A stretch of 64,000 bases of DNA from Thuidium tamariscinum. Taxonomy: Eukaryota > Streptophyta > Bryopsida > Hypnales > Thuidiaceae. Under the pieces are notes generated by a model. The model ran no database searches, was not told the origin of the DNA, and was given only the letters and a program-made list of their open reading frames with translations. The stretch is taken from contig OX344754.2 in the NCBI GenBank assembly GCA_947034885.2, positions 7,323,001-7,387,000 on the forward strand, in the 5' to 3' direction. The translations under genes and the position numbers were made by a program. This document shows, piece by piece, positions 11,101 to 22,662 of the stretch (positions are counted from its first letter, which is position 1; each line of letters opens with the position of its first letter).

Positions 11101-11762
11101 CTATCCCTAATATATGTCCTTGCTCAAAGAATAATCCGAGCTAGCATTCAATTCAGAGTTGGTCTTTGTTGTTGCTAGCAACACTATAAGTTACGTTCAA
11201 ATGTTTTCAAATAGTGCAAAAAAAATTCAAATAGGTATCAATATGTAGAATCAAATTAAATCTATTACATCTTCTTGAAAAATAAGTTTTTAGCCTCTTG
11301 GTTCACCATTGAAATCAAAGATTTCTGACATCTTCTACAATGTTCATTAAGATGATCCATGTCAAAGCTTTGCATGTAGTAGATTAGGAAGATTAGCATC
11401 CATCCTAAAAAAAATCATGCAAGAATTTTAAAGTATGAAGTCATTTGAGCTTGCTTGAGTTTCCAAGTGTGCTCTTGTACTTTAGGCTTTAAAGAAGAAG
11501 ATACAACTCTTTGATTTCTTTCACCAAAATGTCATACCAAAAATGTGAAAATAAAACTTGAAAATTATCATAACATTAGTCATTATATAATCTACCTTTG
11601 TTAGACAACAACAAGGGTTGCGTTACTGATTCTTCACCTTGAGGCATGGACAATCAAACTACCATCAATATGCTCTTCATTCATGATAGAATTCACAATG
11701 GATCAATGTAAATGTAATAATAATAATAATGTTGTTATAATTAAATCACCGTAAATTATACA
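11101..11762. other. AT-rich DNA
   Basis: No gene seen. The end (11,650-11,762) aligns with 63,770-63,880. An (AAT)5 microsatellite lies at about 11,718-11,733. Confidence 0.6.
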
Positions 11763-11976
11763 CATAACATTCAGTAGCAGCCTGTCACACTGCCTCCCAG
11801 AGGATGAAATGGTGCGGAATATCCCACACCATTCCATCCAGCAGCTGAAATGGTGTGGAATGTTCCATACCATTCAGTAACTAAAGTTGCAAACTTCAAG
11901 AAATGTCAGATGAAATTAGGTGATGGGGACTTCACAAAGGGAAAGGCAGTCCTTCTATGGGCTACTGAATGTTATG
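11763..11976. mobile_element. TIR MITE containing twin palindromes
   Basis: Perfect 16-bp inverted ends CATAACATTCAGTAGC (11,763-11,778) and GCTACTGAATGTTATG (11,961-11,976). The paralogous stretch at 63,870-63,905 runs straight across this position without the element, so it serves as an empty site. Inside are two tandem imperfect palindromes (11,806-11,835 and 11,846-11,874). Confidence 0.8.
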
Positions 11977-12138
11977 CATTTTCTACCAAAACCAAAGTAA
12001 CATTTTCAAATTGTTGCAGGAAACAATAGATTCAATCAAACTTTTTAGAATTCTTTCAGTGCAAATGAACCAACCGGACTGTCTCTTTCTTTTTCTTCGT
12101 TTTGAATGGAAGAGAATTTATTGCTAGCAACAAAAATA

Positions 12139-12540
12139 AGGTAGAACCACTCGTAACCGATCATTTAAGGTATTTCAGGCATGATCTAGTGTAGTGCAAA
12201 GTAAAACAAATATTTTCAAAGGTGTAAAGATAAAAATGATGGGGATTGCAAAAACTTTGGTAATTTTATCACATGAATTGAAATTACTATGAATTTTGGA
12301 AGACATAAAGTGTGCTTGACCAAATGCCAATCTATGGAGTCTTCTAATTTTGATCATGCAGAAAACTACATTTTTACTCACTTTTTTCTACTTTTTTGCA
12401 CACTACTTTGGAACATGTGCCATGAACTTTTAGTCCCAACTTTAAAAATGAGAAAAAAAAACTCATTCTAGCCTTGCTTGGAAATACATCCATCATTAGG
12501 TTGGCTAGGGGGGGCGGATTGGTTATAGGTGGTTCTACCT
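12139..12540. mobile_element. TA-flanked TIR MITE (AGGTAGAACCAC family)
   Basis: Ends AGGTAGAACCACTCGTAACC and, as complement, AGGTAGAACCACCTATAACC, flanked by TA on both sides (12,137-12,138; 12,541-12,542). An inverted, slightly truncated copy lies at 57,443-57,817 with long stretches of identity (for example CACTTTATG/CATAAAGTG around the middle). TA duplication suggests Tc1/mariner-like mobilisation. Confidence 0.8.
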
Positions 12541-12999
12541 TACAAGCGTGCCACACCTGCCAAACTTACGGAGAAACGGAAAACGGAAAACAGAAAAAAA
12601 AGAAAAAAAAAGGGAGGGGGGGGGGGCTGGCAAGAGGCTGGCCAGAGCTGCCGGCTTTCGATGGCAGACCCTGCCAATGGGTTTCGGTCACGGTAGGTAA
12701 TTGAAGTTCTCGTAGACACTTTCTGCGAAGGTGTGTAATTGCGGTGGAGGAAGGACAGAGGAACCCACTAAAGCGGATTAGATCTACTGTACAGACACTT
12801 CCTTTTTTTTTTTTTTTTTTGGTACAATTGAAACGGAATTTCATTGCAAGGAAAATAAAATACTCCTTTTCTTCTTTTGAAAGTTTCAATCCGATTCAGC
12901 ATTCTCGAGAGACCACCAGTCTTTCTCGCGCGGACAAGCTGTACAGACACTTCAATCGTGACCGCAATGAGCTCCTTTAAACGAACTTCTGACGTTTGC
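12541..12999. other. Low-complexity, purine/pyrimidine-rich spacer
   Basis: No gene supported. It holds an A/G-rich run with about 12 consecutive G (12,590-12,627) and a T18 run (12,803-12,820). Open frames here are short and overlap on both strands. Confidence 0.6.
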
Positions 13000-13625
13000 C
13001 TGGCTTTGCCAAATTCGGAGTCGCAAAGTGTCTCGGTCAGTGGGCCTCTCCGAAAGAACTTCTGCTGTAGCGCATGCCTGGTTAGCAACTTTCAGGGTGC
13101 GAATTGAGATGCACAGTGCATTGGTGGGCCTCTCGGAACACACTTGTGACCGATGGACACCTGGTTTGCAATTTTAGTGCGAATTGGGGCGCAGAGTACC
13201 CTGCCGACGGACTTTCGACGGAGCCCTGATTTTCAAATTTGGGATGCGAATTGGGATTCGGTGCGTTGGCGGGCTCCGCCAACGAGCTTCTGACACACCC
13301 TGCTCTGTCAAATTTGGAGGAGTGCGAATTGGGATGCACGGTGCATTGGTGGGCTCCTGCCAACGAACTCCTGAGCTCCTGGCGAACACCTGCTAATAGG
13401 AAGCCGTAAAGGTTTCAAAGCGGCGTCTTCCTCCGACCTGCCTCAGTGCCTCTTTCTGCAACTGGTCAACGGCAGAGCCCATTTAGGGTGCGAATGGGGA
13501 TGCACAGTGCATTGGTGGGCTCCGCCAACGAGCTCCTGAACACCTGCTTTGTCTATTTGGGGTGCGAATTGGGATGCATAGTGCATTGGTGGGATCCTGC
13601 CAACGAGCTTCTGACGAAGCAGTGT
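13000..13625 (+). repeat. Degenerate tandem array, ~67-83 bp unit
   Basis: At least seven diverged units share GTGCGAATTGGGATGCAC, GTGCATTGGTGGGCTCC and GCCAACGAGCT(T/C)CTGA. GTGCGAATT-type starts fall at 13,097, 13,177, 13,244, 13,322, 13,488 and 13,562; the 166-bp gap spans one degraded unit. Because the unit is near 78 bp, frames stay open and repeat a peptide such as HQCTVHPNSHP on the minus strand. I regard these ORFs as by-products. The array ends just before the LINE insertion but outside its target duplication. Confidence 0.75.
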
Positions 13626-13662
13626 TTGGGAAATAAATATTGAAGTCTTTCCTCCTTCCACG

Positions 13663-13678
13663 AAAATCAAGCGATTCT
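13663..13678 (+). repeat. LINE target-site duplication, left
   Basis: AAAATCAAGCGATTCT, repeated exactly at 20,712-20,727 directly after the LINE poly(A). The A residues at the right copy are shared with the tail, so the unambiguous core is TCAAGCGATTCT. Confidence 0.9.
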
Positions 13679-13921
13679 CAAGCCTCGAGCGCAATGAAGC
13701 TCTAGAAGCGCAGCCTCACACCAGGCTCACTGACGAGTAGCGGATCTTAGATCCATTGTGTTCTTGTTTTTCTTAAGCTCTCAATCCATCTCTAGGTACG
13801 GATTCGGACCCGTGCTTTTTCCAAAACTTCTCTGCGAGCGATTACGAAACCAGAAGTGGGTGGAGACAAGCGGCTAGTTTAGGGTAAGGGTTTCTCCTCT
13901 GGTGTACGGCACCTCTGCGAG

Positions 13922-16114
13922 ATGGGATCCTACGCAGACACTGTCAGAATTGCTCACGCTCCTATCGTACCGTCAATGTCAGAGGCTGCAAAGGAGCGGG
14001 CGGCTGCTATTCGTGAAGATGGGTTGGTAAAACCGGAGCTGGTAGCGGCGGTCTCAAATATGGGCAAACATGACCGGCTACACCCCACCAAAGCCCGCCC
14101 AGGTGAGAACTTGTTAGATGGGTTCTCCCGTAGCAGTGCAAGTTTTCTGTTGAATAATATTATTGTTACTGTTAAGGTCAACCAAGCCAAGGTCAAGCGT
14201 GAAATGGAGCATCTTCAGAAACACGCGGTTGTGGCCTATTTCGTTGGTAGCAGACCGAGTACTAGCATCATGAATCTTTGGATTCACAGCTTGCAAACGT
14301 CACTAGGCGATTGGGTCGGTCTGGGTCGCGACCTAGGACGAGGTTTTTTCCAGGTACTCACCAAGTAGGAAGCGGTGACTCAGAAACTGCTTATGTTGAC
14401 GCCCCACAGATCGAGGTGGGGTACCTGCATCTTACAGACATGGACCCCGGGATTTAATCCTGCTAAACCAGCAGGACTTTGGATCCCAACCTGGGTGACT
14501 TTGAAAAATGTCCCGGATGAATTTCTTTCGGTAGCTGCGGAAATCGCTGGAGGTATCAGGGTGGTCTTGGGGGTCGACAAACGCAATGCTCATTCTTCAG
14601 ATCAGCACTTCTGCATCGGTCTCGCCACCGGCAACGGTTGGAAGACTCACACGGCAGTAGAGAACGAAATTACAGGGAAGAAGGAAGTGATCCTGATTGA
14701 CTATGGGAACCTCCCCATCCGTTGTTGCTATTGTTTTGCTACTGACCATCTTGTGAGAGAATGCTCAGGAGTCCAAGGCAAATGTCCGGGTACATCACTG
14801 GAGCAAACGACTGGCTCGGGATCTGCTCAATCCACGCAAGGCAGCAACCAGAAGCTGCAACAACCCATTCCTCAAGAGGGTCAGTCCCATTCAAATGCTC
14901 CACAGAACCCTAATCCTCAGCCTCCCAATAGCTTGCCATAGGTATCCACCAGAACGCCGACCGCTCGCCTAGAGGCTCCGGTAGCTCGAGAGAAGACTCC
15001 AAACCGACAACCCCGACCAGCTGCCCCTGTCCTACAGCATTGCAGTAACTGGTCCGAAGCTGAAGAACAGCTAGCCCAAGACCACGACCCGCAAACAAAT
15101 TCTAGAGGTCACTCCTCTGATCTCACATGGAACGGCTGGGAGCAAGTTCGTCGCAAACGAAAACCTAAAGCGAGGAGGAGAGTTGATGATGAGGCCAGAC
15201 GTCACCACGATAACAAGATGTTATTGATTGCTAGCATCAGAACCGAGGTCTCCTCCGAATTATCTTTGGGTCCACGCCAATCCTCATCGGGCCTAAAAGA
15301 CCCGAGACTACATAAGCACGACAAAGCAGTGTCGAGCGGTGCTAAGGGTGCTGAATCGGCCAACACTTTGAAGACTTCTACAGGCGACTCGGTCTCCACA
15401 TCCGCCAACGCTCAGCCGAACTCGCACCTAAAATCCCTGGCGCCTAGTGTTCAGCCTCCGCCCGATACAGGCGATGATGAGGAACAGGGCAATATGGATT
15501 GGGTCCCTGCCATAGTACCTCCTCCAACTCACTCCTCAGGAGCTCATTAGTCGGACCCTAGTGACGACCTAGTCCTGCCCTGTGACATGTGCATCCGGAC
15601 GTCGCCTGCGAGGCCTGACCTTCGAACTTCTCGACCTAACGAAGGGGCCAGCTCCTTTGGTGTTACAACTCTAGTTGTCCCTGTAGTCGAGACCACAATT
15701 GTGGTAGAGACAACGACTCCAGTAGCCAACCAGGCAGCCATCTTGGCCCCTCCTCTAGTCGTGTCTAAACCAATCCTCGACCTCAACGGCACAGCTCCTC
15801 TACCTTCCAGCGACCCCAATATTGACACTATCATCCCGTCCACTCTGGTGAGCCACCCAGAACGCATACAACGGGACCAGTCCGCTTCAGTTCCATCCAC
15901 CCCGAACCGCTGGTCAAGCTCGTGGTCAGCCCTCTCTGAGCGAGCTCAAATAGAATTCAAGGAATGGTACCGCACAGTACACGACCCCCAGACTTCTCAT
16001 GGCTTCCTCACCCCGCAATCCAACCAGATCGCTGATTTTCAAAATCACCAAAAAGCTGACTTATCCGAATCATCTCGGCGTCACCGAGCGACGGTGTTGT
16101 CAAGCAAGCACTAG
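13922..16114 (+). pseudogene. LINE ORF1 (gag-like RNA-binding protein), three internal TAG
   Basis: A single frame of 730 codons from ATG 13,922 to TAG 16,112, interrupted at 14,366, 14,939 and 15,548, all TAG. The segment around codons 110-260 resembles the DUF4283 domain of plant LINE/gag proteins (TWTPGFNPAKPAGLWIPTWV). It is followed by a CCHC zinc knuckle at residues 268-281 (C268, C271, H276, C281; CYCFATDHLVREC). The C-terminal half is Pro/Ser/Gln-rich, with a basic cluster RRKRKPKARRR that could be a nuclear localisation signal. The protein would coat LINE RNA. The segments between stops remain open and in phase. Confidence 0.85.
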
Positions 16115-16221
16115 ACCCCCAGGAAATCAGTCTCACATAGCTCTACAGCTCCCAGGGAGGAAGGTGACAGAATCGCCACGAGGGGACCACTCACGTTCCC
16201 AACAGAACCCCAATCCTTGTT

Positions 16222-19200
16222 ATGAAAGTCACAATTTTATCGCAGAATATCCAAGGTGCCAATGATTAGAAGAAATGGGATATCATCAAGAATTACTACT
16301 GGACTTTGACATCTAGTATAGATGTGCTCTGTATGCAGGAACATAAACTCAGGGGTCCACGGCTGGCTGATTTCAGGAAGGCGATCTGGCCTCGGGTGAA
16401 ATTTTTCGGGAGGGATGTTGTGGTAGGGTACGGCCATGCGCCAGGTGAATCTGGAGCTGGCCGGGGCGGTGTTTGTCTTTGGGTGGCCTCCAATATTGAA
16501 AATCATATTTCTGTTACTAGCTCTTCTCGTTGTGGCCGGGCCCAATGGCTCAAATTTTCGAGCCTCCCAGGTGGCGACCTAGCTGTTCTCAACATCTATG
16601 CCTCCACACAATCAAGGGAGCGCATGGAACTATGGTCAGAGCTTCTAGATTGCCTACCTAAAAACTGTCGTTGGCTCTTAACTGGCGACTGGAACTTCGT
16701 TGAGCTTCAGCGGGACAAATCAAGCTCCTGTGGCAAACTAATATCGCCGGCTAAGAAACGTATCTTTCACCAGCTCACTGAAGCCCTCAACGTTAGTGAT
16801 TTTTTTCCTACCTCTAACGTTCTGAAATTTACTTGGGATAACCACCGTGCAGATGTAGTGCGTGTCCTGGCTAGACTCGACCGCATCTACTCCCCAATCC
16901 CTTCAGGAGGTGAAACTAACATCATAGCAGAATACTTCATCAAAAGTGACTGCAATCACTTTGATCATCTACTAGTGTGGGGAAAATTCCTTCTCCAAAG
17001 TACTCCCAAGCGGAAATCGGCCTACAAGATGAGTGGCCGCTACCTGAACGATGACAAGGTTCGGATTCAAGTCTAACATATTTGGGCCTCCCATCCCTCC
17101 AAAGGGTTCTTCGGGAAGATGCGACTTTTTGTGAAATTCTACAGGGGCTACTGTGTTGAGGCAGTTCAATCACAAAGGATCGAAGAAGCCCATCTCAGGT
17201 CAGAACTCTCCTCCGAAATGGAGGCATTGCACCAAGACCCCACAAATCGCGACATCCAACAACGTTTGAGCGCCATTGGTGATAGACTGGGCACGGTGGA
17301 GAAACACCGTATCGAAGGGATGAAAATTCGAAACAGGATCCACTGGAAGAAGGTGGGTGATGTTTGTTCCAAGGAATTTTTCCAAACATATAAAGATCGA
17401 GGAGCTGGCGCTCAGATTTCATCCCTCGAAGATGTCGAAGGCTCGATCCACACCGATCAGCTGAGTCTCGAAAGAATTGCCTCCGAGTATTTTGGCAAGC
17501 TATACTCGCTGCCCCAAGACTCGTCAGCTCGGGAAGGAGCGGAAAGCTACTGCCTCAGAGGTGTATCTGATCAGGTCCCAGTTGCTCTCTCCCACTCCTT
17601 GAGTCAACCACTAACCCTGGACGAGCTTGGCGAGGCGCTTAAATGCATGGACGTCTCCAAAGCGCCAGGCCCTGATGGCATAATCACAGGATTTTTCAAA
17701 CAATTTTGGGATGTGATCAAGGGCGATTATTTTACCATGATCTTTGATGCGATTCAATCGAACACCATGCCCCCTGGCATCACCCGGGGATTAATTGCCT
17801 TGATTCATAAAGGTGGCATTCGAGAGAACCTATCAAACTGGCGTCCCATTACACTGTTGAACATCGCCTACAAAATTTATAGCAAAGCCTTACAGTTAAG
17901 GCTTCGCCCAGTCTTAATGGAGATTATTTCACCCGATCAGTCCGCATTTCTCTCGACCAGGTACATCCTCGACAATATTTTGTTGACTCATGAGACGATT
18001 GATTGGGCTATTCATTCAGGCCACCCAGTAGTGTTTCTCAAACTTGATTTTAGTAAAGCATTTGATATGGTAGATTTGGGGTTCCTCTTCCGTGCCATGG
18101 AGACAATAGGCTTCCTGGATCCTTTCATTTCGATGGTTAAACTCCTCTTCCAAAACGCCTCAGCCTCGGTAAAGATTAACGGGGCTCACTCACCTTCATT
18201 TCCAATACTAAGGGGAGTTCGGCAAGGGTGCCCGTTGGCACCCTACCTTTTCTTAATCATCACAGAAGTCCTAAATGCCATGGTTAAGCGAGGCATCTCG
18301 GATGGACTAATTAGAGGCATAAAACTCCCAATTGAGGATCGACAGCAAGCCTTGGCCCAGTTCGCCGACGACACCTCCATGACGCTGCTAGGTGAAGAGA
18401 TTGTACTGCGTAACGCCATCTACACTCTCGACAGCTTCTGCCTAGGCTCCGGTCTCATCCTCAACTGGGAGAAGTCGTGCGGCTTTTGGTGGTCAAAGGG
18501 CGATGATGGGCGGCCTCGGTGGACAGAAGAGCTTCGAATTCCGTGGGCGGCTAATGGCGACGTAAGTAAACTTCTGGGTTCACTTTTCGGCCTGACCATT
18601 TCCACTGCCGATATTGATCAATTCCTGCTTGACAGAGTCAACCAAAAACTAGAGGTATGGTGTGCTGCCAGAATTAACACCACAGGGCGTACTGTAGTCG
18701 TCAACCACGTCCTGCTTTCTGCACTCTTCTTTTTCATTGCTATTTGGGCAGGCACGGTCATGGGGATCACGAAGTGTAAAAGCGCCATACAAAATTACAT
18801 GTGGTCCGGCACCCTCCATCGTTCCAGGGCAAAAGTTGCCTGGGTGCAGTGTTGCCAGAGCAAATCGAAAGGGGGACTGGGGCTCATCAACCCTGCGGAT
18901 GCTTTAATCGCCCTCATGGTAAAATGGATTATTAAGGCTTGTGAGCCTAATGATTCCAATCTATACCTCCTCCTTAGATATCGACTCTCTCACTTTCAAC
19001 CTTACAGCGGTGGCAATTGGCAACCGAGCCTAGAGTATTTTACGCTTCCTTCATTCCAAGCACGCCAAGGTTCAAAATCCTGGACTCGGACAGGCTTAGC
19101 GTGGCGCAAGTTGATTAAAGATGTCCAGTAGGTGCCACCTCAGCTTCTTGGAGAACTGCACAACGAGCCATTCTGGTGGTCTACGTTCTCCTCCCAGATC

Positions 19201-20538
19201 GGCCCGGGCTTCGCCAAGCGTAGAGCTGCACAGCTCCACAAGCAAGGCCTAAAAACCATTGGCGACGCACAGTCAGGATCCACCTTCCTTTCCGGCATCG
19301 AAGCCAGCACCCGATTCGGCCTTTTTCCCTCCGAGTACGGGGCTTGGGGAGCTTCAGTTCGCCATCTTCAGGACCACTGGGGGACGCTACTCTCATCTCC
19401 TCACCAACCTATCGCTCCAGGTGAATGGGTGGGATGCTTTGACTCAGACGTAACAAAGTTTCCAGTCTTGATTTTCAAATCCAGTCCGGGCTTCAGCATC
19501 GACATCGATGGACCTCTTCGCCTTTGGACCCTCCCAGGCGCAGTCCACCCACAGGTCGTTCTTCCTCAATCCGGCTTGGTCTTCGACCATCCAGCAAGCC
19601 TCGGAGCGGGTCCCTCATTTGCCGAGCTAGTCACCTGTACTGGCTCCCTCCATCGAGTGCGAGTCGCCAGTATCCCGGGACGATCATCGATGACCCAGTC
19701 TCTTCTTTACTATGGCCGCCTTGACAGACTCACCTGGGACCCCCATAGGTTCTAATGGTCTACCCCCTAGGGTAGGGTCCCATTTCTCCATTACACTGCT
19801 AGATTGGGGCGCCAACTTCTCCGAGATAAACATGAGGTACCCGATGTCATCGAGTGCAAGTGGCAGGGGGTCCTGCCTCTCACATACAAACTGCGTTGGA
19901 AATCTGTATGGCTGAAGCCCCGCATCTCAAAAGAAGCTGGATTATTATGGCTAGTATGGCATCGATCTGTTGCTGTTAATGCCTGGCGGGGCCACATCCA
20001 TCACGAGATTCCCACAGGATGCCCAGTGTGCCCTTGTCATACCTACGAATCCGTCTTGCATAGGTTTTGGGAATGTTTGGCAGCCCAGCGTGCTTGGCAG
20101 TGGGGCATCCATATTATCAATACCTTGCTAACCTCCAGAGATGCTAAAGGGCCCTGGCGGCTTCTTACATGGAAGCAAGGCATTTTTTCCGATAGAATTC
20201 CTCGGAAATTCAATCCGGTCTGTGGTATGTGGGCAATGCTGCGTACGGTGATTCTCTGGTCACTTTGGATCGAACGCAATGACGCCGCCTTCAACAATAT
20301 CAAGTGGAGGCTAGCTAAACAGCTCCAGCGCATTTGGCTAGGCTTCCTAGACTATGGCAGGATGGAATGGGACCGCACCAACACTCTGATCAAGCAGCAA
20401 CCGAAGGCCGCTCAAGCCTTTCGACTGAAGTTTGCAAAGAGATGGTGCCGCAATGGCATGCTCGCTGAGATGATTGATGATAAACCTCGTTGGATCTTAA
20501 CGGGCCCTAGGGCCGGTTTCGTCTTTCAACCCCCGTAG
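16222..20538 (+). pseudogene. LINE ORF2 (endonuclease-reverse transcriptase), five internal stops
   Basis: One frame of 1,438 codons from ATG 16,222 to TAG 20,536, with internal TAG 16,267, TAA 17,074, TAG 19,129, TAA 19,753 and TAG 19,768. The APE-type endonuclease lies at about residues 1-240 (SQNIQGAND, MQEHKL, GDWNFV with D156/N158, RLDRIY, SDCNHFDH). The reverse transcriptase lies at about 420-800 (SKAPGPDGIITGFFKQFW, NWRPITLLN, LKLDFSKAFDMV, GVRQGCPLAPYLF, catalytic FADD at 714-717). A zf-RVT knuckle starts at C1267/C1270 (CPVCPCHTYESVLHRFWEC). I saw no RNase H domain after it. The enzyme would nick genomic DNA and copy the LINE RNA at the nick; the stops abolish this copy's product. 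Confidence 0.92.
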
Positions 20539-20711
20539 ATGCAGTTCCCCTTCTGAGCGGCCTACGCCGCTCGAGGGGGGGCCCCCCTCCTCTCTCTCTC
20601 ACTAACCTAGATTAGCGCTAACTCTAATTTCTGACCCTGCCCAGGCCGCGCGCAGCTGGGTGTTTGTATTTTTATCTTGCAGTAAAGGACTCCTTTATTT
20701 GTGTCAAAAAA

Positions 20712-20727
20712 AAAATCAAGCGATTCT
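20712..20727 (+). repeat. LINE target-site duplication, right
   Basis: Second copy of AAAATCAAGCGATTCT, immediately after the poly(A) tail. Confidence 0.9.
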
Positions 20728-22662
20728 TTTCAGTGGGCACTGGTTGCATCATTTGAATTATAGAAAGTACCACTTTATTTCCTCCAAAGTAATTTAATCC
20801 CGGGCTAATTTCCTCCAAATTAGTGTTGGCACGGCCTGAATTGTAAAAGTCCTACAATATATATAAAAAACCAAGTTGAAAATGAAAGTACTAATTAATT
20901 CACATCCTTAGCAGAAATTGAAGGCCGAGGATCCTCCCAACCTCTACAATATGGAGTATTAGCCCCGCTCTAAGTTGATTGTCTCTAAGCCAACATATCT
21001 TTGTAAGCCAATGATGTTAGATCAGTCTTGGATTGGGCTACATTATAAAGGTTACCACCAAGGTAGAACAACCTATGACCATTGAAATTTGCAATGTGGA
21101 TATCTTGTGCAATGTGTTTATTGTTGCTTGTGTTTTTTAGAAGAAGAATTAGTTGAATTGAATGAAATGCAAGTGGTATGGCATTAATTTTGTAAGAATT
21201 GAAATTGATGTGAATTTTCAAACCAAATACGTAAAACCATTAATAGGTGGGGGGCCATCACTATCTTAAAGAGGTTCCGAATCAATGACCTTCCCACATC
21301 ATTTGATTTGATGAATGTTTTGAAAGCACAAGTTGAACATTTTGAAAGTACCTTTTTTATTTGTTGAAATTTACTACTTACTATAATAATATTTATATGT
21401 GAACTTGAAGTAATTGTATCACATTAGCATCCAATTACTTGCCCAAAGTATATGATTTACAAACTTTGTGGAAAAAGTTAGGAGACTAGTCAAGATGGAA
21501 AGGGCTCAAGGGCCTTTAGATTACAGAATTGGGTCAATGATAGCATTGGACTAGTTGACTCTACATTTGGCCCTTTCTAAGCCAACAAACCACTCTAAGC
21601 CAATGTATTAGATTGGTCTGAGATTGGTTGGGTTAAAAAACTTCTATTGTTGTAGAACTTTCTATTTTTTTATATCAGAAGAAAATTAGCTTTAGATGTG
21701 AATAATCAACTATTCTGAAATACAAATTGATAAAAATAATATGTGTATACTAATGAAGTAAAGTTAGTCCTTATATAATGTTGTAGCCATTCATTGTATA
21801 ATAAATGATAGAGAATCCTTTTATATTGGACAAAAATGCAACTATTTATCTTTAAAATTTTGTGCAAAAAAAAGAGGCCTTGTACAATAGTTTTACTTCC
21901 TATGAGTATTTTTGACTTTCTTTTAAACCAATAGTTTACATGGTATCAAAAAGGATGATATCCATGGTCATGAGCTTATGCTTTAAGGATTAAGGTATTG
22001 GTAATTGTGTCTATTTATGACTTGTTCACTATAGTGTCTCATTTTGATTCTAATTTGTCAAAAATATAAGGATTTTTGAACATATAAGTGTTGGATTGAT
22101 GTTCAAGACATTAATTAATTTTTACTACTTCAAAAGTTCATAATTTGTTGAATCATACATTGCCTCCAAAATGAGTAAGAAGGGAATGTTGAGTGAACCA
22201 CCTTAACTTCCAATAAAAATTTAAACATGGTAATAATAAAACTTATATTAAAATATTTGTTTTTATGATTTCAAGAGCAAGTATTTTAAATCATCGTAAT
22301 TGTGCCACAATATAATTGAACCTACTTGTACTTTCATGTATATACTAGTAGTACCTGATGTTGAAGGCTAGCAAAAAATGTTTCTAAAAATACATGTCAA
22401 AACTTTAGAAATATTATTTTTCCAAGGAAAAATATGTAAAAGAAAATCGTTTATTTTTATAAATCTATTGAATCACTCTAATTAATTATTTGGCAAATAA
22501 TGTTGAACCTTATTAGTGGATACAATAATTGTGCACTTTATTAATTGTGGAATGTGCACTATTGTTACATAATTACACTTTGGCGTTATAGTGATGACTT
22601 CTAGGTTAGAACTAATTTAGTTGATATAGAATGACATACGTATACTTTTTTTTTGTATAGAT
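20728..22662. other. AT-rich intergenic DNA
   Basis: No gene seen. 21,990-22,060 (TATGACTTGTTCACTATAGTG) recurs diverged at 44,820-44,860, and 22,480-22,600 resembles 46,390-46,500, so this is dispersed repeat DNA of unknown class. Confidence 0.55.

Larger units (their letters stand above)
13679..20711 (+). mobile_element. Full-length L1-type LINE, ~7.0 kb
   Basis: A complete non-LTR retrotransposon: about 243 nt 5' leader, ORF1 (13,922-16,114), 107-nt spacer, ORF2 (16,222-20,538), short 3' UTR and an A10 run, bounded by a 12-16 bp target-site duplication. The order (gag-like with CCHC knuckle, APE endonuclease, reverse transcriptase, C-terminal zf-RVT) is that of plant L1 elements. Neither ORF shows a frameshift, yet both contain internal stop codons, so this copy should be unable to make full-length proteins. 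The intact ends and frames suggest a fairly young insertion. Confidence 0.95.

Noticed and set aside
12744..13107. Open frames over the poly(T)/poly(G) spacer at 12.6-13.1 kb
   Set aside because: Low-complexity composition and overlapping frames on both strands; no motif.
13082..13389. Overlapping minus-strand ORFs with repeated HQCTVHPNSHP peptides
   Set aside because: They follow from a tandem repeat whose unit is close to a multiple of three; open in several frames and unlike any family I know.
19181..20333. Minus-strand ORFs within the LINE
   Set aside because: Shadows of ORF2 with no motifs.
13922..20538. Programmed read-through or amber reassignment of the LINE TAG codons
   Set aside because: Bases after the TAGs vary and do not match known read-through contexts, two stops are TAA, and nuclear genes nearby use normal codons. 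Deamination is simpler.
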